From the NCBI GenBank assembly GCA_941918925.1, contig OW799236.1, forward strand, positions 86,144,213 through 86,208,212: DNA of 64,000 nt, given 5' to 3'. Below, piece after piece: positions 32,922 through 45,094 of this stretch. The position numbers were made by a program, and so were the translations under genes. The notes below the pieces were generated by a model. It did no database searches and had not been told where the DNA came from. It was given only the letters and a program-made list of their open reading frames with translations. Position 1 is the first letter of the stretch. Every line of letters starts with the position of its first letter. The DNA is from Phyto melanocephala. Lineage: Eukaryota; Arthropoda; Insecta; Diptera; Rhinophoridae.

Positions 32922-33828
32922 TTTTTATACCCTTCACCTGCGGTGCCAAGTGAAATAGCTTTGCCTTTCAGTTTGTAATTTCTAAAATATTCATTTACGA
33001 CCCAATTGCTTGAGCCATGTCCGACTATCCGTGTGTTGGTTGAAATAAACTTTTAGAATCCCCCTCACATTGCACAGACCTCTATGTAGTATTCGTGTTT
33101 TTGAAATACTTGTGAATAAATCGTCATTATAATTCAGCACAATCGCCTCAAAAAATTCTGAAATATGAGCAAACAAACACGACTGCTTCTGTTTTTTCCC
33201 CATAAATATCGTTCTTTTTCAGCCCAAGGATAATTTATAGACACGTGTGCTACCATTTGTAGATAGAGATATTTGTAAACAAAAATATTTGACAAATCGG
33301 TCACAAATCGGTAAAGTTATAGGCAAAGAGGTTTTAAAATATATATATAAATATATGTTTTTAAATAAATCAAAAGAGTTTGTAATTAATCTTTGGACAC
33401 GTCAAAAATACCAACATATAAGCAGAAGTCTCTTAAATTACTGCTGGAAAAAACTGGTAAATGGCTTTAAAACTAACTGAGATACAAGCACAAAAATATA
33501 AGTGTTTTTCCTAAAATTTACAACCAAAAATCGATTTGTTCAGCTCCTGGAAAACCAAAAGGATCGATTTGGGTATTAACCCGTAGAAAACAGCAAATTA
33601 TGAAAAAATTTAAATCAAAGATAGCGTACTAAACAAAATGGCAGACAATTTTTTCTCAATACGGTTATAAAATGAAATTGCGTGACTATACAGCAAAATA
33701 TGTAGAAACTCATCAAAGATTACGTCGAATTTAGTAAAGCAAAATGGCGTATAACATTGAATTTAAAATCTTGGTTATGAAGGTCATTATTAGATTCGGC
33801 ACGGCCGAACATAGCATTCTTGCTAGAT
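32922..33828 (-). repeat. Mini-me-like repeat, group B, inverted copy
   Basis: The left edge reads TTTTATACCCTTCACCTGCG and the right edge AGATTCGGCACGGCCGAACA. Internally it has a degenerate ATCCGTGTGTTGGTTGAAAT core. Orientation is as for the copies at 51970-52942 and 56005-56625. The frames at 32991-33203 and 33247-33480 belong to the repeat. Confidence 0.6.
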
Positions 33829-35174
33829 ATTGGACATTTTTCATATAACACTAGGATCTCGTGAAGGTCTAGGATCGTATTTAAAATATTTTCTAATTAA
33901 AATAAGCCGTTAAGCCTATTTTATATACAATTTAAACAATATTTAATTGAAACCTACTCAACAAAATAACTTTAAAATATTAGTGCAGTTGGCAATTTTT
34001 GTTTATTTAAAGCATCCCCTGTCTTGTACTTTTCAATTTATATGTTGTGTTTTATGGCTCATTAAACTTTAATGAGCCAGAAGTACTCGGCTCACCCATA
34101 ACACATTTTTTTATCTCTTCCTAAGGAAACTATTAATTTTTACCATTCATACGTATGTATGTATGTGTTCGTACTTTTAGATAATCAACAAATTTTATTT
34201 GTTTTTCTTGCACGCAAACCCAAAGAATTGATATTCTTCTTCTGATTATTATTACACGATTAAATTTTTATTTTCTGCCATCATGCTCTCTTTGTGGCTT
34301 TTTTTCAAGCATTTGCACGCGAAAGTGATACTAGTGGATTCTTTAAATGTTTCAATTTAATTCAATACACATTTAATTTTAACATTCAGCAATTTACATA
34401 AAATCATATTAAAATGCTTTTATAGATTTTATTTCTTCTTGTTGGCTGTTGGATGTAGTTTTGCCTAAAATTCATTAAAAATCATTATTCTGATAAAAAA
34501 GGGAGAAGCGGAGCCATCGGCAATGAATAAAATATTTTATGGTTGGCAAGGAAATCTGTTTTCTGTGTGTTATCTAAATGAAAAATATATTTTTTTTCAT
34601 CATGATTTTCATTTAATGACGCAACGACAATGACTGTGTGTCTGTTTAGTGCTAAAATGTTGATTATTAAAATGAAAACGAGAAACTTAAAATTGTGATG
34701 TTCACAAACATAAATGAGTTACAAGAGCGCAACCAAATGCATTAAGGGATTGAAAAGCTTTAATTCTGAATCCTTAAATGTAGAATGGTTTTTGTTATGA
34801 AATAAATTGCAAAAATATATTTGATAAAATTTAGCAATAAAATATTTAGCCAAAGCTTAAATATTAAAAATTGAAAGAAATAAGTCCACCAAAATATAAC
34901 AAAATGTAACAAAATATAATAAAAAAGCAGAAAGACTAACAAAGCAAAAGTCTTTAGGGGTAAATTTCGTTCTCACTCACTTATGCATTAAAGCTAAATT
35001 TACAAAATTGGCTGTAAAGTAGATTTTCGACCTCATATTTTAAAAATATTGTTTGTTAGTAATGTTAATCACCAATATATTTAAAAAAATAATAATAAAA
35101 GTTGGCAGCCCTATTACACATAAACACCTGATAATATTTTGTAACACGTGTTACTGGCTGTAAGACAATATAAT
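33829..35174. other. No gene seen
   Basis: Non-coding AT-rich DNA. A short perfect hairpin GGCTCATTAAACTTTAATGA at about 34057 is the only structure noted. Confidence 0.4.
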
Positions 35175-37036
35175 AGGTTTGTTCGACGTAAATCCGGGTA
35201 AAGTCCGGTAAAATGAGAGTAAACAAAGAATTCTCTCAGAAAACGATAAATTTACCCAAATTTGCTGGAACGCAAAAAACCACATTTCAAGCCCGAAAAA
35301 AAACATCAAAATTGTACAGCTGTTGTTCAGAGGTCCAGGCTGAAATACTCCCAGCCGGCTTACCGCCGTCGCCGAATTATTTTGTTCGGATGATCGTACA
35401 AAATACTAAAGAGATAATCAGATGAAAAAAATGATATGAAATGTGAAAAAATATATAAAAAAGTTAAAGAGAAATAAATTGTACTACGCACTTCAACCCG
35501 TTGCTACCGTATTTTGACTGTCTGCTTTTTAGTTTATATATTGTAAAAGGGGACTTAGCACTAAGTTTTAATGAAAAAGATTTAAAATAACTCTGTAATG
35601 CCCGCAATCAAACAATAGAGTATACATATATTACGGCTGCATTTAAAATTACAAGAAAAACATATTAACATACATATATCGTTGTTTTATTTCGCTTTTA
35701 TTCGTGCATATATGGTAATACGAAATCAATTTAATTTTCTATTATAAAAAACAGAAGTTTCTCTATGATAACGTTAAAAAAGTGTAATCATTATTAGGTT
35801 AGATATAAGAAATTATATTGAGTTTTATATTTATATTTTATTCGAACTTTTTACTATATATTAAATTTTAATATGAATAATTTTTATTTTGGCTTAAGTT
35901 CATTTATTCTTTTATTTAATTTTATAATTCAAATTAAATTAAATTGTAACCATTTTTAGGAATATTCTTTCTAAAATTATTTCGAACATTAGCCGAGTGG
36001 AATGCATTTTCATATTCTTTTATATTCGTAATACATTTTCGTTATGAACATGTTGAATAAAGAATTGTCATTTGATAAATTAAATAAATAAATAAATAAT
36101 ACTAAGATTCACTAATTCAAATTTCATTGAATTGTAACATAAATAGGAATTTTCAATTACATAGTAGTATACCGATAAAGAGTGCTGATGATGAAATCGT
36201 GCTGATTTCGAAAATGCATTCATCTCGGTTAATATCGGAAATAATTTTAGAAAGAATATTCCTCAAAATGGTTACAATTTAATTTAATTTGAATTATAAA
36301 ATTAAATAAAGGAATAAATGAACTTAAGCCAAAATAAAAATGATTCACATTAAAATTTAATATATTGAGTTTTACTAAAATATATATTCTCGATCAATAC
36401 TATTGTTATATAAAATAGTGGAATGCTAAGTTTTTGTAATCGTAAAGATATGACTCCACAATATGATTAACGCAAAACCTACTTATTTCGTTAAAACACT
36501 TATTTTCCGTTTTTTTTCTATTTTAATAATTTCTTAAACCAGCTCCAATCTACCGCCGGTAATTTTTGCACTTAGCCGCCACCACGCCGTTTTTCTACCA
36601 ACAGCTTGGACCTCTGCTTTTGCTAAAAAAAATTGTTCAACAAATTTTTAGTTTTTAAGTTTAATGTTTGTTAAAGTATGTCCAAACAAACACTAGAGTG
36701 AAATGCATATGTTTTATTAGTTGTTAAAGTTATTCAAATTACAAAAACTCTATTTATATTCTCAAAGTATGTATATTCCATTGTTTACAAAAATAAAAAA
36801 ATCTTTTCAGCATTTTATATTTTTACAAATTAAAAACAGATGATTTAGTGATCTGACAGTTTTCCCATTTTACACGCAAAAAAAGTACGGGTAAAGTCTG
36901 GTAAAAAGAGAAACACAAATTACTCTCTCATGAACGTTCTCATTTACCCAATTTACCCAATTTTCAACACAAGAAACGCTTTTCGGTAAAATTGGGAGCC
37001 CGCGGGTTCCCGCGGTAACGTACGTCGAACAAACCT
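35175..37036. mobile_element. TIR element with internal foldback (1.86 kb)
   Basis: The termini AGGTTTGTTCGACGTA match in inverted orientation over 16 bp and are flanked by AAT on each side (35172-35174 and 37037-37039). A 3-bp duplication suggests a PIF/Harbinger-like process, without proof. The left subterminal block CGGGTAAAGTCCGGTAAAAT recurs directly at about 36892, so the element may be a fusion of two copies. The right end has the palindrome CCGCGGGTTCCCGCGG. A foldback occupies 35855-36366. The 70-codon frame 35213-35425 has no known domain. Confidence 0.65.
35855..36366. repeat. Foldback repeat with ~130-bp arms
   Basis: TATATTAAATTTTAATATGA and onward (35855-35984) is present inverted at 36237-36366 with few mismatches. 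The match continues more weakly into the loop around GAATGCATTTTC/GAAAATGCATTC. The loop is about 250 bp and non-coding. It lies inside the TIR element 35175-37036 and is probably a nested insertion. Confidence 0.85.
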
Positions 37037-37214
37037 AATGTTTTACAACATAAAACTTTTTTTTTTTCCAAAATATACTTGCAATATAATAAATCTTTAA
37101 ATATTAATTTTAAATATTACTCAAGGTGTTTATTTTAATTTGTTGCAAAAATATATTAAAAATGGTTATTTTTAGCACCTATTTTGATGTTTTACTGGGT
37201 CGTGTTGTTTTTTG

Positions 37215-37878
37215 GGCTCTACGAAAAGCCCCCCAATGAAATAACTCCCAATTTTTTTGGGCCGTACTCTCTCATATCTCCATTACAGAAATTTGCTGCC
37301 TTCTTTATAATATTGTAACTATAATAACGTCTCCCATGAGTTGGATTTTAAAGCCATTCGATAGTTTTAGGATAGCTCGTTGGTGGCTGATCTGAAATCG
37401 CTTCCATCGTATAAGGGAAAATAACTGCACTGGACTGAGTCCATTTACAAAACCGAAAGTAGTCACTATTAAACGAGCTTTGTATGTTTTTTCATATATC
37501 CTTATTATGAAGAAGACGCCTGCGGGCCCCCACACGATTTATATCAATAAATTTGAGATTTTGCTGTTGGTCCATACTGACTTCATGAAATCCTTAATGA
37601 AGCTGACTCTTTTATGAATTTTGGGCATAATTTGATTTTTGTTGCTGATGGGGTTTATTTCATTGGGGGTTATTTCATTTTCATCATTGGGAGTTATTTC
37701 ATATGAAATAACTCCCAAATATTGGGGGTTGTTTCGTTTTCGCTTTTGGGTTTATTTAATTTATTTTTCGATGTTATTTCATTCACTGTTTTTAGGTGTT
37801 ATTTCCAATTGTTTGGGTTTTACTTCATTGGGGATTGTTTCCTGGGCGTTATTTCATTGGGGGGCTTTTCGTGGAGCC
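37215..37878. mobile_element. 664-bp TIR element with 8-bp target duplication and reiterated motif
   Basis: The ends GGCTCTACGAAAAGCCCCCC and, inverted, GGCTCCACGAAAAGCCCCCC continue into AATGAAATAAC, making TIRs of about 31 bp with one mismatch. Perfect 8-bp flanks GTTTTTTG lie at 37207-37214 and 37879-37886. The right half repeats GTTATTTCAT-type motifs many times in both orientations, as transposase-binding arrays do in some DNA transposons. The 8-bp duplication fits hAT, P or Merlin elements, and the GG-starting TIR is unlike hAT. The open frames at 37639-37961 come from these repeats and are not genes. Confidence 0.85.
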
Positions 37879-38479
37879 GTTTTTTGTTTGGAAAATTTCG
37901 AATAGTCTTATCGTATGTTTATATATTGTGGAGCGTAGCTCTTGTGATTAACAACCGTTAAGGTTTTCTATATTCAGACGTATGCGTGGGAACTCTAATG
38001 CTGTAAATACATAGACGACAGCAGTCTACCGACTAGAATCTATCAAAAATAGAATACATTAAATATGAAAACCATAGTACCTGTGGCCCACCTACACGCA
38101 AATTTCTTCTTTTTTTTTGAGGTTTAGAATTACTCCAATAGAGGTTTTAGTGTACTAGCACTAGAGAATTATTTGGCTGTCAACTGCCATCACCAATTAT
38201 TTTTAATTTAACTCTCAAATATTTTCCAGAGCCTCCTCCAGTAACTACCAATTGACCTATACCTTTGTATAGGAAGCCGGAATTTTTTAAATTCGACTCC
38301 TTACATAAAAATCTGCATGTGGTCAATTGATAGTGCGGTAACTGTACCTTCGTCAAGTAAAAAACTCGAAATTTTAATTTTTTTATAAATTCACACTTAG
38401 TTTGATTAAATCTTTCCTGCGAAAATTTGATTTGATTATCGAATTCTATTTCTTAACAACTTGTGAGTTAAATAGATAT

Positions 38480-38735
38480 TTACAACCAACATTGGGTTTT
38501 CGCGATTGTGGACACATTTGTTCAATGAAGCTGCCCAAAAAAATCAAATCAAGTTCATAAAATGCATTTTGATTTGAACGCTCCTTTTCATAAAAGGCTT
38601 CAAAAATATTAACGCGCTGCTTAACTGTGTACCCCTCTATTGTTGAATTTGTCTAACACTTAAACAAAGACATGTCAAATTAAGTTCAGCAAAAAATTGG
38701 CCTTAAGGTGTGAGTCACAACTGTTAAGCACACAA
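38480..38735 (-). pseudogene. Fragment of a mariner-like element related to copy 2
   Basis: CATTTTGATTTGAACGCTCC, TTAACGCGCTGCTTAACTGT and TATTGTTGAATTTGTCTAAC are parallel to 23520-23640. The outer end GGTGTGAGTCACAAC matches the subterminal region of copies 2 and 4. The rest of the transposase is missing. Confidence 0.55.
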
Positions 38736-39949
38736 TATGATGGAAGTTTTACTCCGACAAGCTTTTGTAAAAACAGAAGAACCATTTGCATTTGGTTAAT
38801 TATTTATTAATGTGTATTTAAGTATGTATGTTTGTAGGTATTTTCTATACACACAAAAAAGCCAAAAAAAATGTCAAAACCAATTAAGAATATGTCGCTT
38901 AGACAGGGTAATTCCCATAAGTAATTAAAAGAGCAAATTAAATAATTGGCAGCGTCGCCTGTAGAACAAGTGAGGTTGAACTGACAAACACATGCTCAAC
39001 ATTGTCATGCCCAATTTGCGAAAAGACGCAAAAGAACTTTGACAATTAAATGATTCTACATACGAAAAGAAAAATGAATATTCAGCCTCACCATTGCACG
39101 CGAGAATAAGGTGTTTAAGTTTATGCTAAAATAAGAGTATACGCTTTGACAAGAGGGAAACACTTCGATGGACATACATCAAACAAAAATAAGAAAAGAA
39201 TCAGAAAGAGTAGAATACAGGATGCGTTTTTTAAACAAGTTGGACTAAAAATAGGCTGCCCCAAGTATGGATATGGAAACACAAACGATAGAAACACTTC
39301 GAGGAGATTTTTTTTTTAAATTGATGAGACTGTAACTCGTATCACTGAAATAAACAATCAAATCGTTAGAAAATTTAGAACAATCCAGAATTTTTTTAAC
39401 TGCAAGGAAAAAGTTGCTTCTGAAAAATATGGAGAATATGGTTTGAAAACTGCTTCACTTTTAGCAGAATTATATTCATAGAAAAATTTGATCCCAACAG
39501 TTTATAAAATATTGCCGCATGGCAAAGATTTAATTGAAAATCAGACTTTGCCAGTTGAAGGGCAATAGAAGAAGCACAGGAGTCCCTTAAAAAATTTTTA
39601 AAAATATGGATGGCTGAACATTTCTAAATCATGAAGGGTGAGACAAAATAAGGACATCTGTAACATGTTAGAAGTATATTTCGATCCACTTATCACATCT
39701 CTGCGTCATGTAAAGTCACGAAAAGAGTTGAAAAATAATTATGGTTTAGAAATTATTAGTCTTTAAGATTTACCTTCTTTTTAGCATTCCTTTTTATTTA
39801 CTTATTTAAAAACCCTATAAATCCTTACAGACCAGCAATAATGCATGCAAAAAATAAACTTAACTAATTACAAACATTCAAGAACAGAATAATATTACGT
39901 TTAATTATATTAACATTTACAGAAAAATCAATGAAATTATAAAGATCAT
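38736..39949. other. No gene seen
   Basis: AT-rich DNA without supported features. Confidence 0.35.
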
Positions 39950-40420
39950 TTTTCTCCTTAGTGGGTCAGCATCAGCGTAGTTAGTTTGAAGACATATAAG
40001 ATAAAGAGGAGTAAAATTCCGAATAGTTCTAAGTGGAATATTAAAGTTGATAATAATCAGAAAAATTTCAGAATTTAAATAATCGCTTAATAAATTCATT
40101 AAGCATAATTCGTCCACTTTCTGATGTTGGCAACTTGATTGTAGCAAGTCTATTTGTGTACGGCAGAATGTTTCTATCAGGATCCCATGTTGTATGACCT
40201 TAACAAAATAGAAGAAATTGTTTCTGAACAGATTCAATTCGATTCTTCTGAAGATTGATATAACGATCCCAAATAATAGATCCGATTTCAAGAATAGGTC
40301 TTACTAAATAGGAGTGCAATCGTACAGTTATTTGTGGTTCTGTAAACTCTTTACCCCAACGTTTTATAGAAGCGAGAACACCACGAGATTTATTCACCAT
40401 CATAACAATATGGTTGTTGA
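39950..40420 (-). pseudogene. Jockey-like LINE, 3' end of the reverse transcriptase
   Basis: The minus strand encodes NKSRGVLASIKRWGKEFTEP, SYLVRPILEIGSIIW and KNRIESVQKQFLLF, the thumb and post-RT region of jockey-clade elements. It is followed in shifted frames by a terminal segment reading FNIPLRTIRNFTPLYL and TNYADADPLRRK. Several frameshifts and stops. A separate piece of the palm domain lies at 41015-41155, and about 570 bp of unrelated sequence lies between. Confidence 0.75.
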
Positions 40421-40619
40421 TATTTGGTTTAGGGTCAAAAAGAACGCCTAGATCCAGAAACTCCGAAACCAGTTCAAGTTGATAACCACCCAGGGAAAAG
40501 AGACAACCAGCATTTCAGTTTCTTGAGAATCTCACATGTTTGCATTTTTTTAAGGTTGAGGGTCATTAAATTAATGTCGCATCATTCAAAAAATTTATTC
40601 AAATCATGCTGTCAGTTGT

Positions 40620-40980
40620 GATTCAGCTCTGGTGGGGTCAAGAGCTCGCGCTTCATTGCCATTATCTCTTAAGGGCAATCAGGCCGTCCTTTTCATCCGT
40701 CTTCGAGAGTTTCACGTCTCACTCTCGCATTGGTTAATTGCGTGGCGTCGGTTAACTGTACCGAGATACAGTTGCTCGGAGTCTCAATTGACCACATGCA
40801 AAAATTCTAAAAAAGAAGATAATAATTTTGCGTTCAGGTCCGACTTCCTATATGAAGATATAGGTCGACTTGCGGATACTGAACCATCGTGGGATAACCT
40901 GGCATTTTGTGAGTTTTTTAACTCCGCCAACAAAACTTTAGAACTCAAAAAAAAAAATAAAAAATCATGTTGTAACTGAA
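40620..40980. other. Unassigned GC-richer segment within a LINE relic
   Basis: This stretch is noticeably less AT-rich than its surroundings and separates the two LINE pieces. It has a 115-codon plus-strand open frame (40632-40979) with no recognisable domain. It could be an insertion, or LINE sequence in a part too diverged to recognise. Confidence 0.3.
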
Positions 40981-41014
40981 TTCCATCCTAAATATTCTTG
41001 TAAATAAGAAAAAT

Positions 41015-41155
41015 CTTTACGTCATCAGCATACACCAGATTTATCCAATTCACAGTGTTTATCGTGAATCCCATAAGATAAAGCTTGTGTAGAAGCAGAT
41101 CATGATTAACTTGATCAAAAACCTTACTAAAGTCAGTATAGATTACATCCGTCAA
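41015..41155 (-). pseudogene. LINE reverse-transcriptase palm fragment
   Basis: Reads DVIYTDFSKVFDQVNHDLLL, then HKLYLMG, and after an internal deletion LVYADDVKIF. The DFSKAFD-like and YADD boxes mark a non-LTR reverse transcriptase. The normal spacing between the two boxes is strongly shortened. Confidence 0.75.
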
Positions 41156-41308
41156 TTGTTAAAATTATTAAAACCATTATGAACAGCAGTGGTAAGTTGC
41201 AAAAGGTTAGTTACTATAGAGCAGCCTTTTCTAAAATCGTGTTGATGATCACACAGAAGATATCATCTCTTCATCTCATCATCTCATCTTCTTTGGTGGC
41301 ACATATCT

Positions 41309-41546
41309 GTGGCTTGGAGCTAAAAGGGCCAATGTCAAAATATTTACTTTTGAGAAAATTGGAATTGAACTTAAACTTTCATAGGTGCTTTCATAGTGAC
41401 TTTGGCCAGCATTTTATTTATGAAGCTGTGCTAAGTTAAGTATGACTTTAGCTGTTTTACCATAATGAAACAGAGCAAGAAAACAAATGCAATGATTAAG
41501 TCAAAAGAGCAAAAAAGTGACATTGGCCCTTTTAGCTCCATGCCAC
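41309..41546. mobile_element. MITE with about 29-bp TIRs
   Basis: GTGGCTTGGAGCTAAAAGGG, continuing CCAATGTCA, is repeated inverted at the right end with one mismatch. The interior is non-coding. No clear target duplication. Confidence 0.75.
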
Positions 41547-42059
41547 ATATATTATATTGCAAGCAATATTTAATAAAATATTGAAAAATGAATTTAATAA
41601 AAAAAATTTAAATTTTTTCTGGAATTATTTTTAATCAAAAAAAAACCTTTAAAAAGAAACATAAAAAATCAATAATTTTTAAAAATATATTTGGGTGATT
41701 CACAAGCTGTCTTATCATGTCATATTGTTCCAAAATTTTACAATGGTTTAAAAATGTTGTTGTTGTTTTTCAAACAAAAAGTGTCTTCTAATAAAAGAAT
41801 TTTGTACGCTATGTTTATTGTGCTGTAGTATTTAATAAGCAGAGACCTGTGCTAAATGGCTAAGCCAAGCCGCAATAATTTTTGTAAGCCGTCGCCGTTC
41901 ATTGTATAATTTTTTCGGGTCGACATCCAAATCTAAGCGCAGTTGCTAATTTTTGATAACAAATCACTGGCGGCGTCAAATAAGATCGACTAACTACTCT
42001 GCTGTTTTTGTTTATCAAACAAATTTTAATTTATTTGTGATTTGCGGCAAAACTGAAAA

Positions 42060-42191
42060 ATGGAAAATATTGTGGTAACATCTAATTTAAAAAATTCACG
42101 GATTAGAATTAAAAAATATTTTAATTTATCCAAAGCCGAAGCGTATGCGCATAATAACTGTTTTACATCAGCTGATTTAAATTCAAAATAG
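42060..42191 (+). other. 43-codon open frame, unknown
   Basis: ATG in the context CTGAAAAATGG opens a frame reading MENIVVTSNLKNSRIRIKKY and ending FTSADLNSK before TAG. The sequence just before it (41840-42000) is unusually GC-rich for the region. No family is recognised. It could be a captured gene start or chance. Confidence 0.2.
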
Positions 42192-42204
42192 CACACTTAA
42201 TTAT

Positions 42205-42285
42205 GAGGGGTTGTTCACAATAGTCTTAATTTTTAATGCTATTATTATGGGACTTATCATTTTATGACACTATTGTGAATCCCTC
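42205..42285. repeat. Short hairpin MITE
   Basis: GAGGGGTTGTTCACAATAGT and the inverted ACACTATTGTGAATCCCTC form an 81-bp hairpin-capable unit. A related end, GGGTGATTCACAAGCTGTC, lies at 41694. Confidence 0.55.
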
Positions 42286-43708
42286 AATTATTTTACTTCT
42301 CATGTAATTACTTTTCCACAAATTTCAACTTTGCTAACCCATAAGTAAGCACCTAAGCGGCATAGAACCCTTTTCAAGCAATCATTTCATAGATTTTTTA
42401 ATTATCTATGATATGACTTTCAAACTTTTTTAATTATTTTATTTCGTTCAATGAATTTTACAATGAAAAATCTCAAATGGCGCTACTGTGCGTCATGGGA
42501 ACATACTAAATATAAATGTAAGTAGCAAAAACACCCTTACTTGCTAAAAGGATAATGCTGCCAAGTGGGAATTCACTACATAAAAATCGTGCATATTTTA
42601 ATTAGGAACGTAATAGGAATAGAATATCATCTTTTTTAATTTGTTTTGAGGTAAGATTTAATCCATTCGCATAGTCAAGAGACATTAATGAAAAGAATGG
42701 TCACTTATTTATAATAATAATATTTTCTAAAAATATCCTTTTGTATTAAGTCTATGTTTTTGTATACATTAAAGTCTTATCTCCACTTCTCATTACCGAA
42801 AAGGAAAGAAAACATTATTTTAGCTAACAATTAATTCATATATTTTAAAATCACTTAATAATAAACTTTATGCAAAAGTAGTATCTTAATTTGCACTTGT
42901 AATTAGTATTCCTTACCTAAACCCCTTAAAAAATACTTTCAGCAAACTTCAAAGGACTAAAAATGTTCTTACACCTGCCAAAATCCAAAAACAAAATTGT
43001 CAAAAATGTATACATTTCAGCAGAGATCTATGCTATTTGAGATAATTAATACATCCATGTTTTTATATATTTCCCCCACCTAAACTAGATGTCTGACAAA
43101 CAAAAAGTACTAGATGAGTATTAGAGCAACAGACACACTTCACAAACTAAGTAGTAACAACAGTATCAAATACAACTAACAATGTTCTACATACTTGTGT
43201 GTTATTTGAATAAACAAATTAAGTACACAAAACTAACACTCATGTTAAACAATGAATACAAAAATAAATACATAAATAAATGGATAAATCTGCATATCCT
43301 TGTGGCCGGAAACTAAAGAGAGGCCTTAAATGTTGTGTCCTTTTAAAAAAGTTTCAATTTTACCTTCAAGAGTCTTTTTTAGAATATTTTCTACAAAAAC
43401 AATAGGGAAATTAAAGAAGAAATTATTTTAAAAATGGAGAAAAATATTGCGTAAGTTTTAAAATCGAGCTAAAATAAAACTTTTGTTTTTTTCTCTTTGC
43501 CAGGCCTTTTGAAAGGCTTTTTGTTTCCTTTATTAGGTGTATCAAAAACTTCTATGTATGGTTAGATATGTAAATAATTTATTTATGTTTTTGTATATTT
43601 CAAAATATACGAGTATTTAGAGTATAAATGACTTTTGAAAAATTTAACAGAATAAACAGATGAAAAACTAATTTATATATCAAAATATGTTAAATTTAAA
43701 TGTACAAA
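42286..43708. other. No gene seen
   Basis: AT-rich sequence without supported features. Confidence 0.4.
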
Positions 43709-43710
43709 TG

Positions 43711-43745
<35 letters not shown>

Positions 43746-43771
43746 GAACAAACAGACAGACAGTAATGACA
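43709..43771. repeat. (ACAG)n microsatellite
   Basis: About eight perfect GACA units followed by interrupted ones. The alternating type resembles the (GTCY)n tract of mini-me elements, but no core flanks it here. Confidence 0.9.
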
Positions 43772-45094
43772 GACATGTGTACATACAAGTTTTTGTTATG
43801 TGAAATAAATTTGCTTTGTCACTCTTCTTTTGTGACATATACACACACACAAATTAATGCTACCAACTCTCTAATACGTGTCCCACAAGTGAAATGAAAA
43901 TAATTTGAAATTTTCTAAAAAAAAAACAAAAAAAAAACATTAAAATAGAACATACAAATTAAACACAATTCACATCAAGACTTAATATGAGCATATTGCA
44001 AGTTGCAAACCAAAAATAGTGGCAATAAAGTTATACATTAACACACATGCAATCACACATACATGTGTATGTAAATGTAAATACATCCTCACAAGCACAA
44101 AGAACTTTAGTTAAACAAGAACTAGAACAAGATTTAACTACAAGTGGCAGTTCACAAAATTTTACAACTTTCTTTCTGTCTTTTCTTTTTAGGAACTAAT
44201 TTAAAATAATATTTAGAAGTTAAACAAGTAACTAAAAAAAGAGGGAGTGTTTAAACCTAATGGGAAAATGGTGTCAAACCAAATTTGTAATTTTTGAAAA
44301 TCTCATTTAAGCTCAGAGAGAAAACTGAACTGCCAAAATTCTCTGCTAACAAATGCTGTCGTTGTATTTTAAAACCTTTAAATTTAAAACAAATAATATT
44401 AGATTTTAGAACAGAGATGACCAAAATGTTTTACCGCCATATTAGTGAGAGAATTTTAAAGTACAGTGCTATGAAAAAGTAAGCTCCCAGATTTTTATCA
44501 ACATTTAGTCACAAAAAATTGTTGTAGTTTTTTCAAATGTAAGATAATGCACTTCATACTGAATTTGCGGTTTTTTTTAGTTAAAAGCAAAAATAAGCGT
44601 TAAATTTTCATTAAACATTTTTGGGCGTAGAAAACTAATAAAAATGCAGTAAACACTGAATTTATAATTGTTTTACTTGTTCGAATGAAAAATGTTCAAT
44701 AAATTTTGCAGTTTAAAATTGGGATTTTTTAAAATAAAATATTTTTTTAATTCCATCATTATTTACGCATTTGAATAAATATCAACACAGCCGCTAAGCA
44801 TGCGCACTCGTCGCTGTCTCATGGACGACTAAATTAAAGAGCTTAAATCGCAAAACCGATAGGATCAAAGCAGAAACCTGTAACCTCTCTAATCATAAAA
44901 TACTGTTACAGATTTATTTTAAAATAGCTTAATTTACATTATAATTTATTTTAGTTGTAGTAGTTTAAGTTACTGTAGTTTTATTTGTATTAGTTTATTT
45001 CGCTGGTTGTTCGAACATGATGTTTGTTATTATGTGTAGCACACTTTTAGGTACTTCTATTATTCCTTCATATTACTTAACGTCTTAATTTAAA

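Noticed and set aside
34057..34081. Small perfect hairpin as a terminator
   Set aside because: Rho-independent terminators do not apply to a fly genome, and short palindromes are common in AT-rich DNA.
37639..37961. Two overlapping plus-strand frames rich in Phe, Leu and Gly
   Set aside because: Both are translations of the repeated GTTATTTCATTGGG-type motifs within the TIR element 37215-37878.
40632..40979. 115-residue open frame in a GC-richer segment
   Set aside because: No domain, no family and it lies between two pieces of a broken LINE on the other strand. Kept only as an unassigned segment.
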